Shown here piece by piece: positions 26,421 through 34,658 of a DNA stretch of 45,923 bases (positions are counted from its first letter, which is position 1; every line of letters begins with the position of its first letter). The notes beneath the pieces are model-generated. The model ran no database searches. It saw only the letters and a program-made list of their open reading frames with translations, and had not been told where the DNA came from. The position numbers and the translations under genes are program-made. Source of the stretch: Desulfamplus sp. (lineage in GTDB: Bacteria; Desulfobacterota; Desulfobacteria; Desulfobacterales; Desulfobacteraceae); assembly GCA_015231705.1 (NCBI GenBank), contig JADGBC010000007.1:1-45923 (forward strand), given 5' to 3'.

Positions 26421-26531
26421 ATGGATTGTAAAACAATGTTCATCATTATCAGCTTGCTTGTTACGACCCTTTTCTTTGTGCCTTCTCTCACTGTTTTGAG
26501 TTATGAATGTTTAATTTTATATGACGGATAA
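26421..26531 (+). CDS. Small hydrophobic peptide (36 aa)
   Basis: The ORF is absent from the supplied track. AAAGGAG stands 6 nt before ATG 26421, and the product (MDCKTMFIIISLLVTTLFFV then PSLTVLSYECLILYDG) has one membrane-spanning hydrophobic stretch. It could be a small membrane peptide, a signal-peptide-like relic or a type I toxin-like peptide; none can be proven. A strong terminator begins at its stop codon, which makes a real one-gene transcript more likely. It lies between two oppositely oriented copies of repeat A. Confidence 0.6.
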   Translation: MDCKTMFIIISLLVTTLFFVPSLTVLSYECLILYDG

Positions 26532-26568
26532 GAGCATATATGGCCACTGGTTATATATGCTCTTTTTT
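26531..26568 (+). terminator. Rho-independent terminator of the 36-aa peptide gene
   Basis: Perfect 11-bp stem AGAGCATATAT/ATATATGCTCT around an 11-nt loop, followed by TTTTTT. It starts at the last base of the peptide's stop codon. Confidence 0.9.
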
Positions 26569-26833
26569 ATATGATTTTTAATGACAGTCCCAGAAATGAT
26601 TTTTCAATTGATTATCCTTAAAAATCAGGATTATATCTGAACCAACCGTGAATATTAAAAACCCGGCACAAAGAATGCATTTATAAAAATAGTTAACATC
26701 GGCTAACGCTGATATTTTATGTGAAAGTCTTTTAAAATAGCTGTGATCATGAGACTTTCATTCTTCGTTGTGCCCATCAGGGCATGGCCGTTATTTAAAT
26801 GCAAAACAGCAATTGAGATGGAGGAAGCGTGTT
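26569..26833. other. Noncoding stretch leading to the secreted-protein gene
   Basis: Apart from repeat A copy 2 and the ribosome site before 26834, I see no gene. The sequence is AT-rich and probably holds the promoter of the secreted protein within or just after the repeat. Confidence 0.5.
26715..26794 (+). repeat. Repeat A copy 2
   Basis: TTTTATGTGAAAGTCT..GAGACTTTCATTCTTCG..TTGTGCCCATCAGGGCATGG..CCGTTAT. With copy 1 it forms an inverted pair framing the 36-aa peptide gene. Both copies continue for about 12 further bases (GTTATTTAAATG), i.e. into the last codons of the SDR gene in copy 1. Confidence 0.9.
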
Positions 26834-27247
26834 ATGAAAAAGTCCGGCATGAAACAACTGGCATTTATTTTTTTGGGGCTATTGATGTTGTCTGGAGTCT
26901 TGGCAACTGGTGCATTGGCATCTACCGCATATTATGTATCTGATAGTAATGGAGGTACCTATTATTTTGGTCAGCGAGACTGGGTCTATACAAATAACAA
27001 TGATATTACATGGAGAGTTTATTATTTTGATAAAAGTGACTACTTGTCCTACGGTCTCATAACTTTCAATATAAATTCCGGTCTGCTATCAATAAAAATA
27101 TTTGAAGATGCACGATATACCGGCTACTCTCTTGAGGTAAATCCAGTCAATTTTTACGGATACAATGAAAGGGTTAGCGGATATTATATCGATCGTTCGG
27201 GAACAGCATATAAACAAACAATTTCTGTTGGTAATTTTCAGGAATAA
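26834..27247 (+). CDS. Secreted protein of unknown function
   Basis: I do not recognise the family. A clear signal peptide (KQLAFIFLGLLMLSGVLATGALAS) precedes a mature domain of about 110 residues rich in Tyr, Ser and Asn (STAYYVSDSNGGTYYFGQRD, SIKIFEDARYTGYSLEVN). Its alternating pattern suggests an all-beta fold, perhaps crystallin- or jacalin-like in shape only. I use ATG 26834, after GGAGGAAG; the longer ORF-track start lies in repeat A. It is followed by a perfect hairpin at 27311. Confidence 0.75.
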   Translation: MKKSGMKQLAFIFLGLLMLSGVLATGALASTAYYVSDSNGGTYYFGQRDWVYTNNNDITWRVYYFDKSDYLSYGLITFNINSGLLSIKIFEDARYTGYSLEVNPVNFYGYNERVSGYYIDRSGTAYKQTISVGNFQE

Positions 27248-27310
27248 CAGAAAATAATGTCCTGATTGCAACCAACAGATTGTGGATGTTTTGTTTTCAA
27301 TCAAAATAAT

Positions 27311-27333
27311 AGGGGTTCAAAATTTGAACCCCT
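27311..27333 (+). terminator. Hairpin after the secreted-protein gene (possible terminator)
   Basis: AGGGGTTCAAA/TTTGAACCCCT forms an 11-bp stem with almost no loop. On the plus strand no T-run follows; on the minus strand TATTATTTTGATTG follows. It may be a weak bidirectional 3' end. Confidence 0.45.
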
Positions 27334-27360
27334 ACCCGCTAATACAGATCATTTCGAGCG

Positions 27361-27429
27361 GCCTTTGAATGTCATTGAGTGCGATGAACAAAACGGTCAG
27401 CCCCCCCCTGAAAATTGCATGCCTCATTG
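27361..27429 (+). pseudogene. Fragment duplicated from the SDR gene 3' part
   Basis: CTTTGAATGTCATTGAGNNC then GATGARCAAAACGGTCAGCC and CTGAAAATTGC match the SDR gene at 26102-26168 with a handful of changes, including one extra C that shifts frame. Only about 70 bp are left. It shows that the area downstream of the SDR gene has been rearranged. Confidence 0.85.
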
Positions 27430-27474
27430 CCTGACAAAACAGTTACGGAAGAAAGGTTATATGTGACCGTTATA

Positions 27475-28686
27475 TCACATGTATCCGGAATCTTTGCCCG
27501 GGGCATAACCCGTCATTCCTGTCATGAACCGGACCAGGCCATAGCATAGCCAACTAACCATTCGCAGCCAAATGGGTTGTTCTTTCCATCTATTGGGTTG
27601 GATCTGACGTGCCCCGGTAGCCATAGACTTCTCCAGGCTGCATTTCAAGGTTTCGGCAAAATTTTTATCATCAACAACAACGTTTGCCTCAAGTGCAAGC
27701 AGCAGGCTGAATGGGTCAAGATTCGAGGATCCCACTGTAGACCATTGTTCATCGATCACAGCAACTTTGGCGTGCATGAGGCTCTTGTGATATTCATGGA
27801 TTTCTATCCCGGCATCCAGAAAACTGCCGTACAGGGCTTTCGAGGCATAATACAATAGTCGATAGTCCACCTTTCCCTGCAAGAGTAAAACCACCCTGAC
27901 ACCACGCCCGGCTGCGTCCATAAGTGCATGACGAAACTTTAATCCAGGAAAAAAATAGGCATTTGCCATGATGATTTCCAATTGTGATTGTTCAATCGCC
28001 TGCAAATAGGCATCTTCGATATCACGTCGATGTAGGATATTATTGCGCACCAGAAAAGCTGCGTGCATGCTGCCCCTGGATTTGGGAAAAGGAGATTGCC
28101 GATCTCTATCGTGCTTGTCTCTGTCCCTGCCCCAGGTACTGAAACGGGACCAGGTATTAAAACGGGACCGGGTCACCTGCGACCACAACCTACGGGTGGA
28201 CGCAAGAATATCTCCGACCAGCGGCCCTTCCACATGTAGAGCGTAGTCATACCGAGACGAGGTTTGATCGGGAGTCTCAAAATCATCGATAATATTAATG
28301 CCTCCCACGAATGCAGAACTCTGATCTACAATGACAATTTTCCGGTGCAATCGACGCAGCCTCCGGCGCCGAAGAGTCAAGGGAGATATCTTGGGCCGGA
28401 ACTTCATCACCATCACACCTGCCGCATTAAGGTCAGCGACCATGGCTTCCGGCAGATTTTCCGAACCGAATCCATCAATCAGCACACGAGTACTCACACC
28501 GCGCAAGGCTGCCCTCCTGAGTGCTTCTGCAATACGTCGTCCGATGGCATCATTTTTAAAAATATAGCTTATTAGATAAATCTCATGCTCTGCCCTGTCC
28601 AGTGCCGCTTCCATGACCGGGAAATACGTTTCACCGTTCTGCAGCAGTGTGATCTGATTGTCAGGAACAAACCGAGTCCCGGCCAT
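27475..28686 (-). CDS. Phospholipase D-family cardiolipin synthase (ClsB-like)
   Basis: Two HKD motifs are present: LHRKIVIVDQSSAFVGGINI and LMHAKVAVIDEQWSTVGSSNLD. The N-terminal NQITLLQNGETYFPVMEAALDRA and YIFKNDAIGRRIAEALRRAA match two-HKD cardiolipin synthases of the ClsB subgroup, without N-terminal TM helices. At 403-409 aa it fits that group. Such enzymes form cardiolipin from phosphatidylglycerol and/or PE at the inner membrane. ATG 28686 has AAAGGA 4 nt upstream; ATG 28704 is the longer choice. The loop near 170-195 is rich in Arg/Asp/Trp (SRFNTWSRFSTWGRDRDKHD) and looks internally repeated. Confidence 0.88.
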   Translation of the reverse strand: MAGTRFVPDNQITLLQNGETYFPVMEAALDRAEHEIYLISYIFKNDAIGRRIAEALRRAALRGVSTRVLIDGFGSENLPEAMVADLNAAGVMVMKFRPKISPLTLRRRRLRRLHRKIVIVDQSSAFVGGINIIDDFETPDQTSSRYDYALHVEGPLVGDILASTRRLWSQVTRSRFNTWSRFSTWGRDRDKHDRDRQSPFPKSRGSMHAAFLVRNNILHRRDIEDAYLQAIEQSQLEIIMANAYFFPGLKFRHALMDAAGRGVRVVLLLQGKVDYRLLYYASKALYGSFLDAGIEIHEYHKSLMHAKVAVIDEQWSTVGSSNLDPFSLLLALEANVVVDDKNFAETLKCSLEKSMATGARQIQPNRWKEQPIWLRMVSWLCYGLVRFMTGMTGYAPGKDSGYM

Positions 28687-28797
28687 ATTGTCCTTTCTAC
28701 CCATTAAAGGTACTCATATATTTTTCTATTTTTTATATACTCTTAAATTTCCAAGTAGTTACATATACTCATTATTGTCAGACCTATTTTTTAAAAT

Positions 28798-30339
28798 CTA
28801 CATTTTGTGGTTAATAGATCTATTCTTTGAGCCACGCAAAACATGCCCCGGTACGGGTTCGAATTGAAGGTCTCCGGTTATAATTGACCCAGCTTTAATG
28901 ATTTCCTGATTTTTCCTCTTGTTGCAGATTACAACCCGACCTTTGAGGACGACGTTACGTTCAAAACGGACATCGCCTTCAACAGTCAAAGAGTTGCAGC
29001 GGGTTAGAGATGGCGTACCAAAAGGAAAACGTTTCTGGAACCCGTCTATTTTCCCGTAAAACTTCGGGTCAAGTTGAACGTGGATTGTTTCATCCTTATT
29101 TTCAGGATTTGGTATCAACTTGCTGTCATGAGTGAGAAGAATGCGATCTGATCTGAGAACAAGAAGGTCATTACAGGTTTTGACAGGGGAAAAACGGTCT
29201 CTTTCAACTGCAACTGCCCTGGCACCTTCAAACAATGAAATAGCACTCCCCATTGCAGTTTCGATTTGGTAAACTGGGGGAGAAGTTTCTTTTCTGGGGT
29301 CAAGGCTTTTGGGATTAAGGATCATTGGAAGCCGAATCAGGCCGTCATTTTTAATCCGTTTATTGAGTTCTTCAAGATCTATCCAGATATTATTGGTATT
29401 GAAAAAACAATGATGAAGGATATCCTGAAAATTCATCAGGTCATTTTGCGGGCATTGAGAAATTTCTCTTAAAACCAGACGCCCGTCTTTCCTTCTGGCG
29501 ATGTGTCCGCCCTTGATATCAGAAGGGTTTCTTTTTGAGACTTCCATCATGAAAGGGAGTTTTGATTCAACGAAATAACCGAGCAGTGATTCATCCAGGG
29601 TTCCGCTCAAATTATCCGCGTTGGAGATAAAAGCATATTTAATGCCTGCATCAAGCAGTCTGCCTAATGTCCCTGACGCATACATGGCGGTATAAATATC
29701 ACCGTGTCCCGGAGGATTCCATTCCAGACTTGGATTCTGTCGCCAGTTGGCTGGGGCAAGAGTATCTCTTAGAATCTTTGGAAATTTATTCTGCATAAAA
29801 TGCATGACGGGATGGGAAAAATTTCTGGCAGCAATGAAATTAAGGGTAGCTCTATGGGTTGTGAAACTGTTCATGAAGCAGAGTCTGACACCCTGTTGCG
29901 ATGCCTGGTTGATGGTGATTTCCATGAACGAACGTGAGCTTTTGACGGGGATCAGCGATTTGGCGTTATCAAGCCCCATGCTGGTACCCAGCCCGCCGTT
30001 GAGTACTATCATAACGGCTTTATTAAGTGCTTTTTTCCCTCGTTTGGAAAATTCGGCAAGCTGATTCGCCTGAACAAGGTCGACTGGATTGATGCGGGTT
30101 ATTTCATTGTCCCCAATCATACCATCGGCACCGTTGCAAACATTTGCATAATAATGCTGAAAGGTCTTGATGACTGCTGGATTCATATTTTCAGCTTTCA
30201 TTTTTTGAATGAAATGCGGAAGATGGCTGGTTTCCTTTCCATGCTTTGGCGTAATAATAAAATGCGGAATTAGGCCAAGTTTCAAACCCAGCCAGACCGG
30301 CTCGGGAATCGGTTGTACTTTTGTAGAACATTCTTTCAT
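28798..30339 (-). CDS. UTP--glucose-1-phosphate uridylyltransferase, eukaryotic-type (UDPGP family)
   Basis: The nucleotide-binding loop LNGGLGTSMGLDNAKSLIPV, the region EWNPPGHGDIYTAMYASG, IKYAFISNADNLSG and the downstream KGGHIARRKDGRLVLREISQ are typical of UGP2/UDPGP-type pyrophosphorylases, not of bacterial GalU. It makes UDP-glucose (or a related UDP-sugar) for glycolipid or polysaccharide synthesis. The C-terminal part (FERNVVLKGRVVICNKRKNQ) is a left-handed beta-helix-like end. At 513 aa it is full length. GGAGGT precedes ATG 30339. Confidence 0.88.
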   Translation of the reverse strand: MKECSTKVQPIPEPVWLGLKLGLIPHFIITPKHGKETSHLPHFIQKMKAENMNPAVIKTFQHYYANVCNGADGMIGDNEITRINPVDLVQANQLAEFSKRGKKALNKAVMIVLNGGLGTSMGLDNAKSLIPVKSSRSFMEITINQASQQGVRLCFMNSFTTHRATLNFIAARNFSHPVMHFMQNKFPKILRDTLAPANWRQNPSLEWNPPGHGDIYTAMYASGTLGRLLDAGIKYAFISNADNLSGTLDESLLGYFVESKLPFMMEVSKRNPSDIKGGHIARRKDGRLVLREISQCPQNDLMNFQDILHHCFFNTNNIWIDLEELNKRIKNDGLIRLPMILNPKSLDPRKETSPPVYQIETAMGSAISLFEGARAVAVERDRFSPVKTCNDLLVLRSDRILLTHDSKLIPNPENKDETIHVQLDPKFYGKIDGFQKRFPFGTPSLTRCNSLTVEGDVRFERNVVLKGRVVICNKRKNQEIIKAGSIITGDLQFEPVPGHVLRGSKNRSINHKM

Positions 30340-30480
30340 TTTACAATAACCTCCACATTATACTGTTAAAATGACTATCATTTTTATGTTTTTATTCAGG
30401 AATTTTCAATTTTGGAATAATTACGGCAAAACTGCTTATGTTCTGGGATGATCTGTCTCCCATAAGTGCATTTTTTATCA

Positions 30481-31230
30481 TCAGGAAGTTATGGTAAAAT
30501 CACAGACCAAAGGGAGGTGATCTGACAATCTGGAGTGCAACACCTCTATCCTGTCCACTGTTATTTCAGAACTATGGAAAATAAAATCCAGTTCCCACCT
30601 TGGTTTTCTGCTTGGGAAGGTGAAAAAATTCAAATGGTTTGCACTTTTAAGTTGTGTAGCTGCAAGGAAATAATTTAACTCCTTGATTCCGAAAAAAATA
30701 TTGAAATCACCCCCTACCACAATCGGTTTATTACAGGTTTTTACAAGGGCAGCCAGCTCCATCAACTGCTCTTTCCTGCGATGATATGAGATGGAAAGAT
30801 GCACCAGAAAAAAGACAATGCTCTCAAGTTCCACTTCAATGATCAACCGTTTGATTCCCCGTTCAAAATAGTGATACTGTTGGTTTAATATTCTGTCTCT
30901 GGCAAGAAAGGCATTCCCCTGGCTTCTGATAATGGGAATGTGACGAGTCAGTAATGGTTTTTTATATTTGGTTTTGAAAATAAAATAATGTCCCAATCCA
31001 TCAGCAATCTGTTTTGCCTGGCTAATGCCTTGTGCTCTGTAAGACCCGCCATCCACCTCTATCAGACCCACCAGGTCAGGGGCCTGTGATTTAATAAAGT
31101 CAATAATTTCAGGGACGTTTTTTTTGCTCTTCCGCAGGTAGCCGCTAAAAGGAAGAGGCGTATGAAACCGCCATCCTGATCCTGTTCCATAACGGATATT
31201 ATATAATAAAAATCGAAAAGTTTTTTTCAT
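30481..31230 (-). CDS. Endonuclease/exonuclease/phosphatase-fold hydrolase
   Basis: The order of motifs is that of the EEP (DNase I-like) superfamily: FLLYNIRYG, LVGLIEVDGGS (metal Glu), VVGGDFNIFFG (GDFN) and the C-terminal LSDHLPLVCDF (SDH). At 249 aa it is a bare catalytic domain without signal peptide. Members cut phosphodiesters in nucleic acids, phosphoinositides or sphingomyelin; substrate cannot be read from the sequence. It lies upstream of the UDP-sugar pyrophosphorylase gene with a 140-nt gap. Confidence 0.85.
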   Translation of the reverse strand: MKKTFRFLLYNIRYGTGSGWRFHTPLPFSGYLRKSKKNVPEIIDFIKSQAPDLVGLIEVDGGSYRAQGISQAKQIADGLGHYFIFKTKYKKPLLTRHIPIIRSQGNAFLARDRILNQQYHYFERGIKRLIIEVELESIVFFLVHLSISYHRRKEQLMELAALVKTCNKPIVVGGDFNIFFGIKELNYFLAATQLKSANHLNFFTFPSRKPRWELDFIFHSSEITVDRIEVLHSRLSDHLPLVCDFTITS

Positions 31231-31336
31231 AGATGATGAAACCTGTTGGTTGTTTTATTTTCTATAACAAATTCAATTGTATTAAAAAATTTCAGGCTGA
31301 AATCCGTTAAAACCCTGATCCAGTTAAAACCTTGAT

Positions 31337-32272
31337 TTAAAGTATCCCCACATCCATAGCAATGGCCTTCAGGGATTCTGCCGCCTTTTGAAATCCTTCA
31401 ATCTCCTCTCTATTAAGATGAGGTGCAGGAGATTTTTCCACGCCTCTGCGTCCGACAATTACAGGAAGACTTAATGTCATACCATTAACATCTGCATAAC
31501 CCTGAACTTTCGTTGAAACAGTAAGGATGCTCTTTTCATCCCTTGAGATAGCTGTCAGTATTCTGAGCACAGCTTGTGCAATTCCATAAAAGGTGGCACC
31601 TTTTCTTTTAATGATCTCTTTTCCGGCAGAGAGTACAGCCTCAAATACCTGTTTTTTTTCATCAGGTCCGAACGTTATGTTTGATTGTTCAGCAAAATCA
31701 TCGAGATGCAACGTCCCAACCTGTGTATGACTCCATACAGGGATTGATCCTGTCCCATGCTCACCGATGATATAGGTATGGACATTTCTGGGATCAACAT
31801 TAATTCTCTTAGAAATTAGATGACGAAACCTGCTTGTATCCAGCAATGTGCCGGACCCTATTATCTGCCTTGACTCAAGACCTGAATGTTTATTTAAATA
31901 CAGGGTCAATAGATCAACTGGATTGGATACTATAATGAAAACTGCATTCGGATTTGATTTGGTCACTCCTTCTGACAGGTCTTTCATCACAGCAAGATTA
32001 CGCTTAATAAGATCAGTTCGCTGTTCATCAGGCTTCCGCTTTGCCCCTGCTGTAATAACAACAACATCCATACTGCTGCAAATATTGGCTTCACCGGCTA
32101 AAATTTCAACAGGCGGGATAAAGGAAGCACAATGCTGAAGGTCCATGGCCTCTCCAATCGCCTTCTCTGGAAATTTGTCAACGAGTACAAGCTGTTCTGC
32201 AGTTCCTGAAGCAGCAATTGAATATGCGATTGTGGCTCCAACTGATCCTAAGCCAACAATACCGATTTTCAT
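31337..32272 (-). CDS. L-lactate/malate dehydrogenase family protein (LDH-like with Arg at specificity position)
   Basis: The Rossmann start IGIVGLGSVGATIAYSI, VVITAGAKRKPDEQR, FIIVSNPVDLLTLYL, GSGTLLDTSRFR and the catalytic-His motif YIIGEHGTGSIPVWS are LDH-like throughout. The specificity loop reads AGAKRKPDEQR where LDHs have AGANQKPGETR, so the residue equivalent to Gln102 is Arg, the classic malate/oxaloacetate determinant. The enzyme could therefore be a malate dehydrogenase on an LDH scaffold, or act on another 2-oxoacid. AGGAGGAATATC precedes ATG 32272. At 311 aa it is full length. Confidence 0.88.
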   Translation of the reverse strand: MKIGIVGLGSVGATIAYSIAASGTAEQLVLVDKFPEKAIGEAMDLQHCASFIPPVEILAGEANICSSMDVVVITAGAKRKPDEQRTDLIKRNLAVMKDLSEGVTKSNPNAVFIIVSNPVDLLTLYLNKHSGLESRQIIGSGTLLDTSRFRHLISKRINVDPRNVHTYIIGEHGTGSIPVWSHTQVGTLHLDDFAEQSNITFGPDEKKQVFEAVLSAGKEIIKRKGATFYGIAQAVLRILTAISRDEKSILTVSTKVQGYADVNGMTLSLPVIVGRRGVEKSPAPHLNREEIEGFQKAAESLKAIAMDVGIL

Positions 32273-32608
32273 GATATTCCTCCTGATAGTGGTTCCTTCT
32301 GAAAAGACCTTTCAGAAGGCCTGTTGTTTAAGTTTTTCTAGATCTAATGCTTGGAGATACGCAACATCCCTCTTCATCCGAAACAAAGATTCCCAGCGGG
32401 GGATGCATCAACCATCTTCTTGAAGCACACATCCTTGAACATCCTGTCATTGGTTGGATCATCTTTGACATGCAACGCTGTGGTCGGGAGAGGGTTGAAG
32501 ATTTTCTGATCCATTACATGCTCCGTTTTTTACAGTGGAAACAGTTTGTGATTTTAATTGTCGGGGGTGGCAGAAACTCTGCCAGGAGCGTTTATCAAGG
32601 ATTAATAT
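32273..32608. other. Intergenic region with no confident gene
   Basis: It holds the upstream region of the dehydrogenase gene and a 99-codon plus-strand ORF (32347-32646) that lacks a convincing ribosome site and runs antisense into the lipoprotein gene. A hairpin GGCAGAAACTCTGCC is visible around 32570. I assign no function. Confidence 0.4.
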
Positions 32609-32875
32609 TTAATCGCAAGGTACTTCTACTTTTTTTGGATGCCTGAACCTTTGCCAGTATGTTCTTCCGTAACGATCTTGTCTCCATTCGCCGTTCACCT
32701 CTTCATAGCAGCGACTACGGTTATGTTCATGCCTGTTATTGTTAATTACCGTGTCGGCTACCACCGCTCCAACTACCGCACCTGCTACAAATGGTAATCC
32801 TGAATTACGGCAACTGGCAAAGCTTAACAGCATAAGAACAAGAAACATCGAAAGAACAATAAATTTTGTTTTCAT
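32609..32875 (-). CDS. Small lipoprotein with glycine-zipper segment
   Basis: A lipobox (LMLLSFASC) ends the 22-residue signal peptide, so the mature protein should be acylated at Cys22. The next part (GLPFVAGAVVGAVVADTVI) is a short glycine-zipper-like helix, followed by an Asn/His/Arg-rich, Tyr/Trp-containing tail (DRYGRTYWQRFRHP). The family is unknown to me. It belongs to a run of small envelope genes on the same strand. AAGGATAAG precedes ATG 32875. Confidence 0.75.
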   Translation of the reverse strand: MKTKFIVLSMFLVLMLLSFASCRNSGLPFVAGAVVGAVVADTVINNNRHEHNRSRCYEEVNGEWRQDRYGRTYWQRFRHPKKVEVPCD

Positions 32876-32960
32876 AACATCTTATCCTTCTTATAGGTTT
32901 TAGTTTTACTGCTACTTGAGTTTTTTAAAGGTCTCATAGATAACAGGCTTTTTATGGCTA

Positions 32961-33041
32961 TTTTTATGTGAAAGTCTCTTGGATTGGCCGTAATTATAGG
33001 GCTTTCATTTTTCGTTGTGCCCATCAGGGCATGGCCGTTAT
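32961..33041 (+). repeat. Repeat A copy 3
   Basis: TTTTATGTGAAAGTCT..GGGCTTTCATTTTTCG..TTGTGCCCATCAGGGCATGG..CCGTTAT. The change of ACT to GCT in the right stem keeps pairing as G-U. On the minus strand it starts 21 nt after the stop of the 33063-33284 gene. Confidence 0.9.
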
Positions 33042-33062
33042 TCCATAATATAAAAATATAAG

Positions 33063-33284
33063 TCAGCCTTTTCGGCTTGCCGCAAACAGCAACACAATGC
33101 CGCCCACGAGTGTGATAGTTCCAACGATCGGCGGCAACGGAAGAGTTTTGGTTGTCTCCGCAGTCATTTTCAGCGGCCCGAGATTGATGACATCCTCTCT
33201 GGTCGTGTAGGTGATTCCCTGGTACCCGAAGGCTATGATCCCTATAGTAATAAGTATGATGGCAATAATTGTGGTTGTTTTCAT
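33063..33284 (-). CDS. Small two-helix membrane protein
   Basis: 73 aa with hydrophobic helices at about 4-20 (TTIIAIILITIGIIAFG) and 52-69 (IVGTITLVGGIVLLFAAS), separated by a polar loop (YTTREDVINLGPLKMTAETT). The pattern YQGITYTTRE..PLPPIVG recurs in conserved small proteins of many proteobacteria that I know only as uncharacterised. GGCGGATACAA precedes the ATG. It is part of the envelope-stress-like gene run. Confidence 0.8.
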   Translation of the reverse strand: MKTTTIIAIILITIGIIAFGYQGITYTTREDVINLGPLKMTAETTKTLPLPPIVGTITLVGGIVLLFAASRKG

Positions 33285-33407
33285 TTGTATCCGCCTTTAA
33301 CTACTTCCCATGTCGATTATTTTCATTAGACCTCCTGCAAAAATCAATTTACATCCAGTAAAATCAAGGGTGAAACTCCAATTTTAGAGGAAGTCTATTA
33401 TTCAATG

Positions 33408-34622
33408 TTATTTATTCTTTCCATGCGGTTTATTATTTCCGTTCTTTCCATGCTGCTTATTGTTCCCATTATTTCCGTGTTGTTTATTGTTCCCCTGTTG
33501 TTGCTGTAGCCTCTTTGTGTTGACAGTTTTGAATTGTTGTCTGGATTGCTGTTGCTGAATATTTATGGATTTTTGTTGTGACTTCTTCGGCTTGACTTTT
33601 TTTAATTTTCCGGATTGTTGTTGTGACTTCTTCGGTTTGATCTTTTTCAGTCTTTGTCCCATCTCTTGTTGCTGTACATCTATGGATTGTTGTTGAGATC
33701 GAATTTGTTGTTGAATCTCTACAGACTGTTCCTGAGATTGCCTTGCCGGTTTCAAATTCTGGACACCCCAGGTTTCTTCACTCTCCCAATGGTTGGTCTT
33801 TTCCCAGCGACTCCAGCTCTCCTGAACCTGTTCGTGAGGTATTAGTTGAGGATTCCATTGATGCCTTCTCCAACGCTCCTTCCTGTAGTCACTTCTCCAG
33901 TCTGTGGGGATCTCTCTATAAAAAGATGGAACGTTTGAATAGCCGACCCAGCCCGAATTGTAGCTCTTAGAGCGATACCAGTGTCCCTCTGACGGACGCC
34001 ACCACCAGCCGCTGTAAAAGAATATCTCGACTTCCACATCTGGAACGACGTAGATATTCGTCTCCGGCACCACTATCAATTGGGGTGGTGAGGAAAATAC
34101 GATAGGTGCGGGTGATGATGAAGAAATGACGATGCCTGCATCCGTTCTCCTCTTCATTCTTGTAGATTCCAGACCTTGAACTCTCCATGTTTGCTTCTCC
34201 CAGTAACTGTTCTTTTCCCATACACTCCAGTTTTGCTGAACATCTTCGTAAGATATTGGCTCGTGATTCCATTGAAGTCCTCTCCAGTTACGCTCCTTGT
34301 AGTCATCTCTCCAGTTCGAAGGGACATCACCACAGAAAGACGGAACATCTATATAGTTATCCCAACCTGAATTGTAGCACCGAGAACGATACCATCGTCC
34401 TTCCCACGGACGCCACCACCAGCCATCGTAGAAAAATATCTCCTCATCAATGTCAGGGACGACATAGACATACGTCTCAGGCAAAACTATCAACTTAGGT
34501 GATTCGTGAAATATGATAAATGGAGGCAGGGAAATGCTTATGCCTACCCGTACCTCTGCCATAGTTGGAAAAGGAACAACTACCAGCACAAAAAGCAATG
34601 CTCCCGAAAGTAATTTTTTCAT
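33408..34622 (-). CDS. Secreted protein with duplicated Trp/Tyr-rich module and Q/N/K/H-rich tail
   Basis: A signal peptide (LLSGALLFVLVVVPFPTMA) is followed by two copies of a roughly 130-residue unit. Each begins with a VVPETYVYVVPD-like segment, then IFFY.GWWWRP.EG.WYRS..YNSGW, PSFY.-W(R/S)DDY and WNHEPI..E-VQ..WS.WEK..YWE. The last about 110 residues are low complexity (QQQ, KKSQQ, NNGNNKQHGK). I know similar proteins only as uncharacterised secreted or outer-membrane-associated proteins of deltaproteobacteria, usually with one unit. ATG 34622 follows GAGGAGGCGG; the longer ORF-track start has none. The tail is encoded by visible tandem repeats and may vary in length. Confidence 0.8.
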   Translation of the reverse strand: MKKLLSGALLFVLVVVPFPTMAEVRVGISISLPPFIIFHESPKLIVLPETYVYVVPDIDEEIFFYDGWWWRPWEGRWYRSRCYNSGWDNYIDVPSFCGDVPSNWRDDYKERNWRGLQWNHEPISYEDVQQNWSVWEKNSYWEKQTWRVQGLESTRMKRRTDAGIVISSSSPAPIVFSSPPQLIVVPETNIYVVPDVEVEIFFYSGWWWRPSEGHWYRSKSYNSGWVGYSNVPSFYREIPTDWRSDYRKERWRRHQWNPQLIPHEQVQESWSRWEKTNHWESEETWGVQNLKPARQSQEQSVEIQQQIRSQQQSIDVQQQEMGQRLKKIKPKKSQQQSGKLKKVKPKKSQQKSINIQQQQSRQQFKTVNTKRLQQQQGNNKQHGNNGNNKQHGKNGNNKPHGKNK

Positions 34623-34658
34623 TCTACCGCCTCCTCTCATCAATGTTACATCCAACGT

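Noticed and set aside
32347-32646. 99-codon plus-strand ORF with a faint Smr-domain-like pattern
   Set aside because: The resemblance is too weak, there is no ribosome site, and the ORF runs antisense into a convincing lipoprotein gene.
33063-33284. Assignment of the 73-aa membrane protein to DUF3185
   Set aside because: The helix spacing is similar, but the DUF3185 sequence I recall (GYxxSxSxxSxxS..G.PT) is not present, so I left it unnamed.
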